From: Salinilacustrithrix sp034522155
GTDB lineage: Bacteria > Actinomycetota > Acidimicrobiia > Acidimicrobiales > Salinilacustritrichaceae
Length of the DNA stretch: 64,000 bases
NCBI GenBank assembly: GCA_034522155.1
Contig: JAXHLP010000001.1
Coordinates: 62,001 to 126,000, forward strand
Direction: 5' to 3'
This document shows, in pieces, positions 34,184 to 42,139 of this stretch. The translations under genes were made by a program, and so were the position numbers. Numbering within the stretch: the first letter of the stretch is position 1; each line of letters begins with the position of its first letter. The notes under the pieces are model-generated. The model was given only the letters and a program-made list of their open reading frames with translations, was not told the origin of the DNA and ran no database searches.

Positions 34184-34248
34184 CGTTGTCTCCCCCTGGT
34201 CGTTCCCCGAACGTGTTCAGGTTGACAGATGCCGGACCCGAACCGTCG

Positions 34249-34653
34249 TCATCCGTCGCCCGCCCCGGTCTCCGCACCCCCGAAGATACGGGCTTGGCGA
34301 GCAGCCTCGGCCTCCTCCTCGCGCCGCGCCGCGAGGGCGAGGCGACTGCGCCGCACCCAGCCCAGCGCCAGACCGAGCGGGATGAGCAGACAGGCGTACA
34401 CGGCCATGGCGAGCAGACCGGACAGGTCGACGATGTTGCCGTCCTCGCCGAGCTCGACCGGGTCGAAGACATCCTCGAACGGCGGCATGAAGACGTCCTG
34501 GTTCCCGTAGGCCCAATCGGTGAACCCCGCCTCCGGGTTCGCGTTCAGGACGCGCAGCAGCACGCCCAACCCGATGACCGCGACGATCACCACCACCACC
34601 GCCACGCCGATGCGCAACACCACCCGCGCCGCCAGGAGTGCTTTCTCCGACAT
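34249..34653 (-). CDS. YggT-like small membrane protein
   Basis: 134 residues with two transmembrane segments (VVVVIVAVIGLGVLLRVL and LSGLLAMAVYACLLIPLGLAL) separated by an extracytoplasmic loop NPEAGFTDWAYGNQDVFMPPF, a pattern seen in YggT proteins. The C-terminus is charged and Ala/Glu/Arg-rich. Function in the family is unclear. CACACT ends 6 nt before the ATG, consistent with leaderless expression. Confidence 0.6.
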   Translation of the reverse strand: MSEKALLAARVVLRIGVAVVVVIVAVIGLGVLLRVLNANPEAGFTDWAYGNQDVFMPPFEDVFDPVELGEDGNIVDLSGLLAMAVYACLLIPLGLALGWVRRSRLALAARREEEAEAARQARIFGGAETGAGDG

Positions 34654-34731
34654 GGCTCCAGTGTGGCGCCGACACCGACCCCGGCGGCGGATGGCGTGTC
34701 GGATGGCGGCGCGACTGCCATCGGTAGGCGA

Positions 34732-34785
34732 AGGTTCGGCGCGTTCGCGCGGCCAAGGTGATGCAACGCGCCGACCGGCGCGCTC
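34732..34785. repeat. 54-bp palindromic intergenic repeat, copy 1
   Basis: Matches 51764-51817 at 42 of 54 positions by eye, ungapped. Its core is a near-perfect palindrome CGCGCCGACCGGCGCG (one arm base changed). It lies between the dienelactone hydrolase stop and the YggT-like gene start. Confidence 0.5.
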
Positions 34786-34809
34786 CTCCGGCCGGGATGG
34801 CGCGGCGGC

Positions 34810-35535
34810 TCAGCCGACCCGGCGGCGCAGGAGCGCGTGGACGCGCTCCCAGTGCAGCTCGGACGCCTCCCGGTCGTACCGCTCGCCGTGGGGCGGGGCG
34901 AACCCGTGCACCGCGTCGGTGAGGAAGTCGATCGTGTGCTCGACGCCGGCCTCGGTCAGCGCTGAGCGCACGGTCTCCAGGTCGTCCTTCGGGGCGGTCG
35001 GGTCTTCGTCGCACCATGCCAAGTACGCCTCGGCGTCCATGGCGTCGAGCCCGCGGTGGGGCGAGTCGTCGCCGTCGCGCACGAGCCACGCGCCGTGGAT
35101 CGACGCCGCCGCCTTCACGCGGTCGGGGTACTGCTTCGCGAGGGTGAGCGTGAGGCCGCCGCTCATGCAGAACCCGACCGCGCCGGCCGGGCCATCGACC
35201 GCCGCGCCATCACCGTCGGCCAGCTCGAGGAGCGCGGCGCCGTCGGTGAGGACGCCGCTCGGGGTCACCGTCTGCATCAGCTCGAACCGCTCGTGCATGT
35301 CGGCGTCCTCCTCCCCGAACTCCTTGAACGGCCCGCCCCGGTAGAAGAGGTACGGAAGCATCACGTAGTACCCGGCCGACGCCAGCCGACTGGCCATCTC
35401 GTGCAACGCCGGGCGGATCGACGGAGCGTCCATCAGATAGAGGACGATCGGGTGCGGTCCCCCGTATGTGGGATGGTGGATGAACGTCTTCATCACCCCG
35501 TCATCCGTGCGGACATCGACCTCGCGTTGGATCAT
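34810..35535 (-). CDS. Dienelactone hydrolase family protein
   Basis: Alpha/beta hydrolase of 241 residues. VGFCMSGGLTLTLA carries the Cys nucleophile of dienelactone hydrolases, DGDDSP and DAVHGFAPP provide the Asp and His region. The family opens lactone or ester bonds, classically in chloroaromatic degradation, though many members have other substrates. The ATG at 35535 was preferred to one at 35559 because TACCCT (35547-35542) ends 6 nt before it, a leaderless arrangement repeated elsewhere in the window. Confidence 0.84.
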   Translation of the reverse strand: MIQREVDVRTDDGVMKTFIHHPTYGGPHPIVLYLMDAPSIRPALHEMASRLASAGYYVMLPYLFYRGGPFKEFGEEDADMHERFELMQTVTPSGVLTDGAALLELADGDGAAVDGPAGAVGFCMSGGLTLTLAKQYPDRVKAAASIHGAWLVRDGDDSPHRGLDAMDAEAYLAWCDEDPTAPKDDLETVRSALTEAGVEHTIDFLTDAVHGFAPPHGERYDREASELHWERVHALLRRRVG

Positions 35536-35617
35536 GGGACGAGGGTAGGGGCACGGCACGCACCGGGCTTCACCCCACCGACGTCTGGATCACATTCTCG
35601 ATGGGAAGGAAACCGAC

Positions 35618-36604
35618 ATGAGTGTCACGAACCGGCTCGGCCGCCCCATGCTCGCCGCAGTGTTCATCCACGGCGGTACCGACCAGCTGCGAAACGCCGC
35701 GTCCAAGGCCGAGAGGGCCCGACCGGTGGCCGAGGCCGTGCGGGCGCGCACCGGTGAGCTCCCCTTCCCCGACGACACGGTCAGCCTCGTGCGCATGAAC
35801 GGCGGCGTCCAGGTCGTGGCCGGTTCGCTCCTCGCCCTCAACAAGGCGCCTCGCCTCGCCGCGCTCGCACTGGCCGGCTCGCTCGTCCCCACGACCCTCG
35901 CCGGCCACCGCTTCTGGGAGATCGAGGACGAGAAGGAGCGTGCCCACCAGCGCGCCCACTTCCTCAAGAACGTGGCGGTGTTCGGGGCCCTCCTCATCGC
36001 CGCCGGCGACAAGGGCGGACGGCCCTCGGTGGCATGGAAGGCCCGCCACGCCACGCGCCAGGCCATCGACGACGTCGCCGAGGCGATCGAGGACGCGACC
36101 AGCGCCATCAGCGAGGCCACCGACGAGGTGACCGGCCGGACGCGCCGGTTCCGTCGCGCGACGTCGGAGCTGAGCGACCACGCCTCCGACCGCGTGGCCA
36201 GGTCGCTGCGGTCGACCAGGAACACCGCCGGTCCGACGTTCCAGGACGCGGGACAGGCCGCGTCCGAGGCGATCTCGGAGGCCTCCGACGCGCTGTCCGA
36301 GGCTGTCGATCGGGCCCAACCGGTCCTCGAGGCCGCGGCCGAGGAGACCAGGAGCCGATACCGAGACCTGCGCAAGGCGGCCCGGCCGCTCTTCAAACGC
36401 TCCCGCCGCTTCGGCAAGCGCTCCCGCCCCTTCCTCAAGCGCTCCCGCCCCCTCGTCAAGCGGGCCCGTCCGGTCGCGAAGAGGGTGCAGGCCGAATCCG
36501 GCCGCTTGGCCTCGGCCGCCGCGCAGGCCGGTGCCCAGTCGAAGGTCGCGGCCCGCAACGCCGTCGACCGGGGCGCCGTCGCGGTCCGGTCCACGGCCGC
36601 CTGA
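35618..36604 (+). CDS. DoxX-like membrane protein with long basic repetitive tail
   Basis: 328 residues. The first ~135 look like DoxX: RLGRPMLAAVFIHGGTDQLRN, then hydrophobic segments VSLVRMNGGVQVVAGSLLAL and ALALAGSLVPTTLAGHRFW, and FLKNVAVFGALLIAAGD. The rest is a soluble tail: an Ala/Glu/Ser-rich probable coiled coil (~145-240), then basic repeats of the form KRSRP (RSRRFGKRSRPFLKRSRP around 262-280) and an Ala-rich end. DoxX proteins are linked to redox stress in membranes; a tail like this suggests contact with nucleic acid or polyanions. The tail is unusual. Confidence 0.75.
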   Translation: MSVTNRLGRPMLAAVFIHGGTDQLRNAASKAERARPVAEAVRARTGELPFPDDTVSLVRMNGGVQVVAGSLLALNKAPRLAALALAGSLVPTTLAGHRFWEIEDEKERAHQRAHFLKNVAVFGALLIAAGDKGGRPSVAWKARHATRQAIDDVAEAIEDATSAISEATDEVTGRTRRFRRATSELSDHASDRVARSLRSTRNTAGPTFQDAGQAASEAISEASDALSEAVDRAQPVLEAAAEETRSRYRDLRKAARPLFKRSRRFGKRSRPFLKRSRPLVKRARPVAKRVQAESGRLASAAAQAGAQSKVAARNAVDRGAVAVRSTAA

Positions 36605-36736
36605 CCGCATCGACGTTCCCCTCGCGACCGGGAGTCTCGCCGCTGGAGGACGCAGGCTCACCTCCCAGGAACCAGATGCCCGTACCGCCGCCGACTCCGA
36701 CGACGCCGTCGGCGGCCCTGTGCCAGTCTCGTGGTC

Positions 36737-38083
36737 ATGGCAGAGGTAGATGTGGCCGTGGTCGGCGCGGGGTTCGCGGGTCTGACGGTCGCACGAGCAC
36801 TTCGGGACGCGGGCCGCAGTGTCTGCGTCCTCGAGGCGCGCGACCGAGTGGGCGGCCGCACCGACACGACGACAGTGGGAGGCACGACCGTCGACCTCGG
36901 CGGCCAGTGGGTCGGTCCGGGTCAGGATCGCCTCTACGCACTCGCCGACGAACTGGGGGTCGAAACGGTTGCCCAGTTCGAAGAGGGCGATCTGGTGCTG
37001 CTTCGCGGCGCGGGCCCTGAGCAGCTGGCGGACATGGTGGACGCGTTCTCTGACGACGCCATCGGCGCCTACCTGACTGCCATCGGGGAGCTCGAGGCCC
37101 TGGCCGAGAACGTCGACGTGGAGGAGCCCTGGGCCTCGCCCGCTGCCGAGGAGCTCGACAGCATCACCATGGCCAGCTGGATGCGCGACCACATGCCCGA
37201 CGCGGGCGGACGCGACCTGCTCGAGCTCGGCATCGAAGCGGTGTTCGCCACGGAGCCGGCAAACCTGTCGGTCCTGCACCTCGCGTTCTACTGCGCGTCT
37301 TCCGGCGGTTGGGCCCGGCTCACCGACACCGACGGAGGCGCCCAGCAGGACCGTTTCGTCGGCGGGGTCCGACCGCTGGCCGAGGCGCTCGCGGCCCAGC
37401 TCGGTGACGACGTGGTGCTGGGCGCGCCCGTGCGGCGCATCGATCATGGCGACGACGGCGTCACCATCCATCACGATGCTGGCTCACTGCGTGCGCGGCG
37501 GGCGGCGGTGGCGCTTCCACCCACACTGGCCGGTCGGCTCGACTATCGGCCGGCGTTGCCGGCCTGGCGTGACCAGCTCACCCAACGCCTCCCTGGCGGG
37601 TCGGTCATCAAGTTCCATGTGGTCTACGAGAGTCCCTGGTGGCGCGCCGAGGGCCTGTCCGGTCAGGTGTTCGTCGTCGGTGGACGCATCGACGTGACCT
37701 TCGACTGCTCGCCACCCGACAGCTCCAACGGCGTGATCACCGGATTCTTCGAAGGCGTCCAGGCCATCGCCGCCGCCGATCTGGGCGAAGAGGGACGGCG
37801 AGATCACGTCGTCGGTGTGCTGGCCGACGCATTGGGCCAACGGGCCCACGACTGGGTGGACTACGTCGATCGCGACTGGAGCGAAGAGGAGTTCACCCGT
37901 GGCTGCTACGGCGCCCACATGCCTCCCGGGGCCTGGACGCAGCTCGGGTACGGGCTGCGACGCCCCGTCGGTGCGCTCCACTGGGCGGGCACCGAGACCG
38001 CTCGCCAGTGGATGGGATACATCGAGGGTGCGATCGAGTCGGGCGAGCGCGCCGCCGCTGAGATCGACGCCGCCCTGGGTTGA
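36737..38083 (+). CDS. Flavin monoamine oxidase family protein
   Basis: FAD-dependent amine oxidase, 448 residues. VGAGFAGLTVARALRDAG (~residue 8) is the dinucleotide loop, LEARDRVGGRTDT and DLGGQWVGPGQDRLY follow, and HWAGTETARQWMGYIEGAIESG is the conserved C-terminal FAD motif. No secretion signal is seen. It would oxidise a primary or secondary amine to aldehyde and peroxide. ATG at 36737 was preferred to GTG at 36731; no ribosome-binding site is present and CAGTCT ends 7 nt upstream. Confidence 0.86.
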   Translation: MAEVDVAVVGAGFAGLTVARALRDAGRSVCVLEARDRVGGRTDTTTVGGTTVDLGGQWVGPGQDRLYALADELGVETVAQFEEGDLVLLRGAGPEQLADMVDAFSDDAIGAYLTAIGELEALAENVDVEEPWASPAAEELDSITMASWMRDHMPDAGGRDLLELGIEAVFATEPANLSVLHLAFYCASSGGWARLTDTDGGAQQDRFVGGVRPLAEALAAQLGDDVVLGAPVRRIDHGDDGVTIHHDAGSLRARRAAVALPPTLAGRLDYRPALPAWRDQLTQRLPGGSVIKFHVVYESPWWRAEGLSGQVFVVGGRIDVTFDCSPPDSSNGVITGFFEGVQAIAAADLGEEGRRDHVVGVLADALGQRAHDWVDYVDRDWSEEEFTRGCYGAHMPPGAWTQLGYGLRRPVGALHWAGTETARQWMGYIEGAIESGERAAAEIDAALG

Positions 38084-38168
38084 GCACCACGGAACCGGTC
38101 CGGCAGGCCCGGAGGGCGGGCCTCGGTCAGGAGTCGGCGATGCGCCGGCCGCACCAGTCGCAGCCCGG

Positions 38169-38339
38169 GGCATCCCCGTCTCCCTGATCTCCAACACCCA
38201 GCGCGTCCACTCCGAACACGAGGTTCGCTCGCTCGGGATCTGGAACCCGTGCGACACCGTGGTGTTCAGCAGCGACGTCCTCGCCTTCGAGCCCGTCGAG
38301 CGCCCGTTCCGGCGGGCGCTCGACGGCACGAATTGCTGA
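38169..38339 (+). pseudogene. Remnant of a HAD-superfamily hydrolase (C-terminal part)
   Basis: The frame reads GIPVSLISNTQ, then DTVVFSSDVLAFEPVERPFRRALDGT and a stop. This mirrors the motif II (SNT) and motif III region (FSS.VG.RKPDP.IF..AL) of HAD hydrolases, but the catalytic Lys-Pro is Glu-Pro and no N-terminal half with the nucleophilic DxD is found upstream in any frame. A decayed fragment left after deletion is the best explanation. Confidence 0.4.
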
Positions 38340-38610
38340 CGAACGACACACGCGAGGACTGCTTGGCACGAGAAGAACATCCCGTCGCCGACGATCGGTT
38401 CGACGGAGCAGGGGCAAGCATGTCCGTGGCCAAGGCACCAGGCCACCTGGATCCGTCCCCCACGTCTGGGCGCGTCGGGTACCTCATCTGCGACCTCCTC
38501 GACGTATCGCAGCAGGGACGGCGTCGCTCGCCGGTCGCGCACGAGCTCCCGCGCGGGCCATGGACCTCATGGTCTATCGTCTGTCGGTCACACGACGAGG
38601 GGGAACACTT
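38340..38610. other. Non-coding stretch between HAD remnant and lipase
   Basis: No convincing gene, repeat or RNA was recognised here apart from the lipase ribosome-binding site (GAGGGGGA) at its end. Together with the remnant it makes the longest gene-poor stretch of the high-quality part of the window (38084-38610). Confidence 0.5.
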
Positions 38611-39993
38611 GTGCGAACGGTGCGAGGTCTCACAGCCGCCGTCCTGGCCCTGGCGATGGTCCTGGGCGTCGGGACCGCAGGTGCGGAGAAACCGTCTGAC
38701 CGGCACGGGAGCGAATTGCTGCCGATCGTGTTCGTGCACGGGCAGTCCGGGTCGGCGCAGCAGTTCGAGACCCAGGCCATGCGCTTCACCTCGAACGGCT
38801 ATCCGCAGGACCTGCTGCACGCGTTCGAGTACGACACCACGCAGGACGTGAACCCCCTGGCCGACCTGGACTCGTTCATCGACGACGTGCTCGCCGAGAC
38901 CGGAGCAGGCCAGGTCCACGCGATCGGTCACTCGCGGGGAACGTCGGTCTGGACCTCCTACCTGGACCCGGCGATCGGCTTCGGGGGCGCCAAGGTGGCC
39001 AAGTACGTCAACATCGACGGGCGCGACCCCGACGAGCTCCCGGGTGGCGTGCCGACGATCGGCATCTGGGGCGAGTGGAACACCGCGGGTTCCGAGTTCA
39101 ACCGCCGTGGCGGCGAGGCCGCACAGATCGGCCCGGATCCGGCGGCCAATTTCTACTTCGGGGACAAGTCACACACCGAGGTGGCGACGTCAGCGGAGGC
39201 GTTCGCCGTGATGTACGAGTTCCTGACCGGCGAGGCCCCCGGCACCACCGCGGTGCTGCCGGAGCCACCGGGTCAGGTGGAGGTGAGCGGCCGCGCCGTC
39301 CTGTTCCCCGAGAACGTCGGCTACGACGGGGCCACCGTGCAGGTCTGGAAGATCGATCCCGACACGGGGCAACGGATCGGGTCGAGGCCCCGAGCCACGT
39401 TCCCGATCGACGAGTCCGGGGGCTTCGGGCCGGTGCGGGTGAACAGTCGGCAGCGATACGAGTTCACCATCGTGCGTCCCGGCTCGGGCGAGGAGCATCA
39501 CTTCTACCCGCAGCCGTTCACGCGGAGCGACCACTTCCTCCGCCTGAACTCGAGCTTGCCCGGCAGCGCACTGGACGCCATCACGCCGGACGGGCCCGAC
39601 ACGACCAACATCGTCGTCGTCCGCATGAAGGAATTCTGGGGCGACCAGGGTGACGACAGCGACGAGCTCCTCGTCGACGGTCTGAACGTCCTGACGCCGC
39701 AGACGAGTCCGCGCTCGGCGGTGAACCTGGCCGTGTTCGTGCAGGACGACGAGCTCGACGGGCAGACCGACCTGGGCAAGGGCGAGCTCTTCCCCTTCGG
39801 CCTGGTCAGCTTCATCACCGCCGTCGACGTCTCGGTCGCGGCGTCGCCGGATGCCGACGGCGTCGTCACGGTCACCGAAGTGCCCCGCGACGGGGGCGAG
39901 CCGAGGATCACCAACGTGCCGAACTGGCCCTCCGACACGAACGCGGTCACCGTGCCGTTCCCCGATGCGGCCCGGGCGAGCTTCCCGCGCTGA
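38611..39993 (+). CDS. Secreted lipase/esterase, alpha/beta hydrolase with C-terminal beta domain
   Basis: 460 residues from GTG 38611 (GAGGGGGA upstream). A signal peptide (TVRGLTAAVLALAMVLGVGTAGA) is followed by IVFVHGQSGSAQQF (oxyanion region) and VHAIGHSRGTSVW with the GxSxG nucleophile. FGDKSHTEVATS gives the His. From ~215 on a beta-rich domain begins (GQVEVSGRAVLFPE...VQVWKIDPDTGQR), resembling the barrel attached to the Archaeoglobus AF1763-type lipase. It probably hydrolyses lipid esters outside the cell. A conventional start at 38560 would spoil the signal peptide. Confidence 0.8.
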   Translation: MRTVRGLTAAVLALAMVLGVGTAGAEKPSDRHGSELLPIVFVHGQSGSAQQFETQAMRFTSNGYPQDLLHAFEYDTTQDVNPLADLDSFIDDVLAETGAGQVHAIGHSRGTSVWTSYLDPAIGFGGAKVAKYVNIDGRDPDELPGGVPTIGIWGEWNTAGSEFNRRGGEAAQIGPDPAANFYFGDKSHTEVATSAEAFAVMYEFLTGEAPGTTAVLPEPPGQVEVSGRAVLFPENVGYDGATVQVWKIDPDTGQRIGSRPRATFPIDESGGFGPVRVNSRQRYEFTIVRPGSGEEHHFYPQPFTRSDHFLRLNSSLPGSALDAITPDGPDTTNIVVVRMKEFWGDQGDDSDELLVDGLNVLTPQTSPRSAVNLAVFVQDDELDGQTDLGKGELFPFGLVSFITAVDVSVAASPDADGVVTVTEVPRDGGEPRITNVPNWPSDTNAVTVPFPDAARASFPR

Positions 39994-40083
39994 CGAACAG
40001 GGCCGGTGACCATCGGCTCCGACAATTCGATGAAGCCGCACATCAACCGGACCTGGTGTCGCCCATCTGACCGAGGCTTTTCG

Positions 40084-40167
40084 TGTCGGAGGGGGGACTT
40101 GAACCCCCACGACCTTGCGGTCACTAGCCCCTCAAGCTAGCGCGTCTGCCAATTCCGCCACTCCGAC
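40084..40167 (-). tRNA. tRNA-Leu (GAG)
   Basis: 84 nt without encoded CCA. The acceptor stem GTCGGAG pairs with CTCCGAC, the anticodon stem CTAGC/GCTAG encloses loop TTGAGGG (anticodon GAG), a long variable arm (TGACCGCAAGGTCGT) marks class II, and the T arm reads GGGGGTTCAAGTCCCCC. A -10-like TAGTCT lies at 40206-40201. Its place after secG follows the usual actinobacterial order. Confidence 0.95.
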
Positions 40168-40203
40168 GTGGCCTCCCGGGTGGGCCCGGGCGGAGTCGGA
40201 AGA

Positions 40204-41835
40204 CTAGCAATCGCCCGTGTCGGAACCGCATCCGTCCAGGCGCACACCGGTGAGGTCGACGGTGCCGTCGACCTGCACGTCGAAGCCCTCGAGGCGCTGG
40301 CTCATCACGCCCGTCGTGCGGAACTGCACCAGGGGAACGACCGGCACCCGATCCAGGATCCGCTGCTCGTTCAGCAACCAGACGGTGGACCGCTCGGCCG
40401 GGATCGGCTCCTCGATCGCCTCGGCCAGGGCCCGGTCGATCCCGTCGTCGCTCAGCCCCGACACGTTGCCGGGTGAAGTCGACAGGAACAGGCGGGGCAC
40501 GTGATCGGTCGGGCTCCGCGTCAGACCGAGCCAGCCGAACACGAACAGCTGCTTGCGGCCCGAGATGATCGGGGTCTCGTCGGTGTCGACGGGTACCGAC
40601 TCGACCTCGGCCTCGAGGCCGACCTCGCCGAGCTGGCGCTCGACCTCGTCGCCGATCGCCCGCTGGGTCGACGTGTCGTCCACGAGCACCCGCAGCGGCT
40701 CCGACTGGCCGTCGGGGAACACCTCGGACACCAACGACGAGGCGCGCTCACGGTCGGGGCCGCACCACTCCCCCCGGCACTTGGTCGACCCGCCGGCGAC
40801 ACCCGAGGGGATGACCCCCCACAGGGGCTGGGCGCTCGACCCGAAGACCTTGTCGGTCAGGCCACGGCGATCGACGGCCAGGGCGATCGCCTGGCGGAGC
40901 CGCTGGTCGTCGAGCGGGGCGACACCCGCGTCGACGCCCAGGTACAGACCACCGTGGAAGGGCTCGAGCCCCCGGGTCCCCGCGGCAGCCAGGGCCTCGC
41001 CGAGGCGTTCGGGCGGCGAGATCGTCCAGTCGAGGTCGCCGGCCAGGTACGCGTCGAGAGCGCCGTCCTCGGTCTCGAAGCGCTCGATGACGAGCGTCTG
41101 GGCACCCCTCCCCCGCCGCCGCTCGAGCACGAGTTGCTCGTCGTCGGCACTCGCGATCCGGTAGTCGTCCGACGGTGTGGGCACGCCCGACCCTTCGGCG
41201 AAGGCGTTCTCCTCGGTGATCGCCATAACCGGAGCGGCGAGCAACTCGGGCAGCACCGCCGACGCGCTGTCGAGCGCGAACTCGACGGTCTGCTCGTCGA
41301 TCGCCGACACCTCCATCCCCTCGAGTCGCAGACCGGCGGGTCGGCCACCCTGCTGGATCCGGCCGATCGAGTACACGACATCGGCTGCGGTCACCGCCGA
41401 ACCGTCGGCGAAGGTGGCGTCGGGGTCGATCTCGAAACGCCACCGGGTCAGGTCGGCGCTGGCGGTGTAGGCCGCGAGCCCCGGCTGGACGGAACCGCGC
41501 GGGTCGATGTGGGTGAGCGTGTCGAAGAGGAGCCCGGTGAGCATGACCTGGGCCGACGAGGCCGGCGACACCCCCACGGGGTCGAGCGATGCCACGTCGG
41601 CGAGCCCGAGGCGCAGCGTGCCCTCATCGGTCTCGTGGGGTGACGCCGACGTCTCCGTCGACCCCACGGTGGTCGTCGATGACGATTCGTCCGCGGGTGC
41701 CGTGGTGGTGGGATCGGCGTCGGCGGAGCGGTTCAGGTCGGGCGGATCGCCACTCGTGCACGCGACGACGAGCGCGAGCACAACGGTCAGGCCAGCGATC
41801 GGGCCGCGCCCGGTTCTCCGGCCGCGCCTACTCAA
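40204..41835 (-). CDS. Family-5 (DppA/OppA) solute-binding lipoprotein, third copy
   Basis: 543 residues. Leader with lipobox VVAC, Thr/Ser-rich linker, then an SBP_bac_5 domain: LRLGLADVASLDPVG, WRFEIDPDATFADGSAVTAADVVYSI and LRQAIALAVDRRGL. Peptides, nickel or sugars are typical ligands. Start is TTG at 41835, where TTGA overlaps the secG stop. No permease or ATPase follows, so it may be an orphan that feeds the oppBCDF transporter upstream. GTCs of the Cys type near the C-terminus (GCGSDTGDC) are unusual. Confidence 0.8.
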   Translation of the reverse strand: MSRRGRRTGRGPIAGLTVVLALVVACTSGDPPDLNRSADADPTTTAPADESSSTTTVGSTETSASPHETDEGTLRLGLADVASLDPVGVSPASSAQVMLTGLLFDTLTHIDPRGSVQPGLAAYTASADLTRWRFEIDPDATFADGSAVTAADVVYSIGRIQQGGRPAGLRLEGMEVSAIDEQTVEFALDSASAVLPELLAAPVMAITEENAFAEGSGVPTPSDDYRIASADDEQLVLERRRGRGAQTLVIERFETEDGALDAYLAGDLDWTISPPERLGEALAAAGTRGLEPFHGGLYLGVDAGVAPLDDQRLRQAIALAVDRRGLTDKVFGSSAQPLWGVIPSGVAGGSTKCRGEWCGPDRERASSLVSEVFPDGQSEPLRVLVDDTSTQRAIGDEVERQLGEVGLEAEVESVPVDTDETPIISGRKQLFVFGWLGLTRSPTDHVPRLFLSTSPGNVSGLSDDGIDRALAEAIEEPIPAERSTVWLLNEQRILDRVPVVPLVQFRTTGVMSQRLEGFDVQVDGTVDLTGVRLDGCGSDTGDC

Positions 41836-42062
41836 GACATCAGAAGTGCGAGCCCGATGGTCGTGAAGACGAACCCGATGGCGATCACGATGGTGATCCG
41901 GTCGAGGTTCTTCTCCATCACGGTCGAGCCGCCGGCCGCGGCGTTGACGCCGCCGCCGAACATGTCCGACAGGCCCCCGCCCTTGCCCGAGTGCAGGAGC
42001 ACGAGCGCGATGAGGCCGATCCCCTGGAGGACGTGGATGGTGGTGACGATGATCTGGAGCAT
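41832..42062 (-). CDS. secG: Preprotein translocase subunit SecG
   Basis: 76-residue membrane protein with two helices: IIVTTIHVLQGIGLIALVLL, then the hallmark LLHSGKGGGLSDMFGGG, and ITIVIAIGFVFTTIGLALL. SecG assists SecYE in protein export. In actinobacteria it normally follows tpiA directly; here about 7.7 kb of peptide-transport genes lie between. It sits between two binding-protein genes. Confidence 0.95.
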   Translation of the reverse strand: MLQIIVTTIHVLQGIGLIALVLLHSGKGGGLSDMFGGGVNAAAGGSTVMEKNLDRITIVIAIGFVFTTIGLALLMS

Positions 42063-42139
42063 CGATCCGGCAGGGCTCGAGGACGGAGCGAGCCGAGGCT
42101 ACCAGTGCCCCTCGCCTGCACCCAGTCCACCCCGGCCGC

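Noticed and set aside
40017..40083. Possible terminator after tRNA-Leu
   Set aside because: Only very short pairing (CGA...TCG) could be found; no convincing stem.
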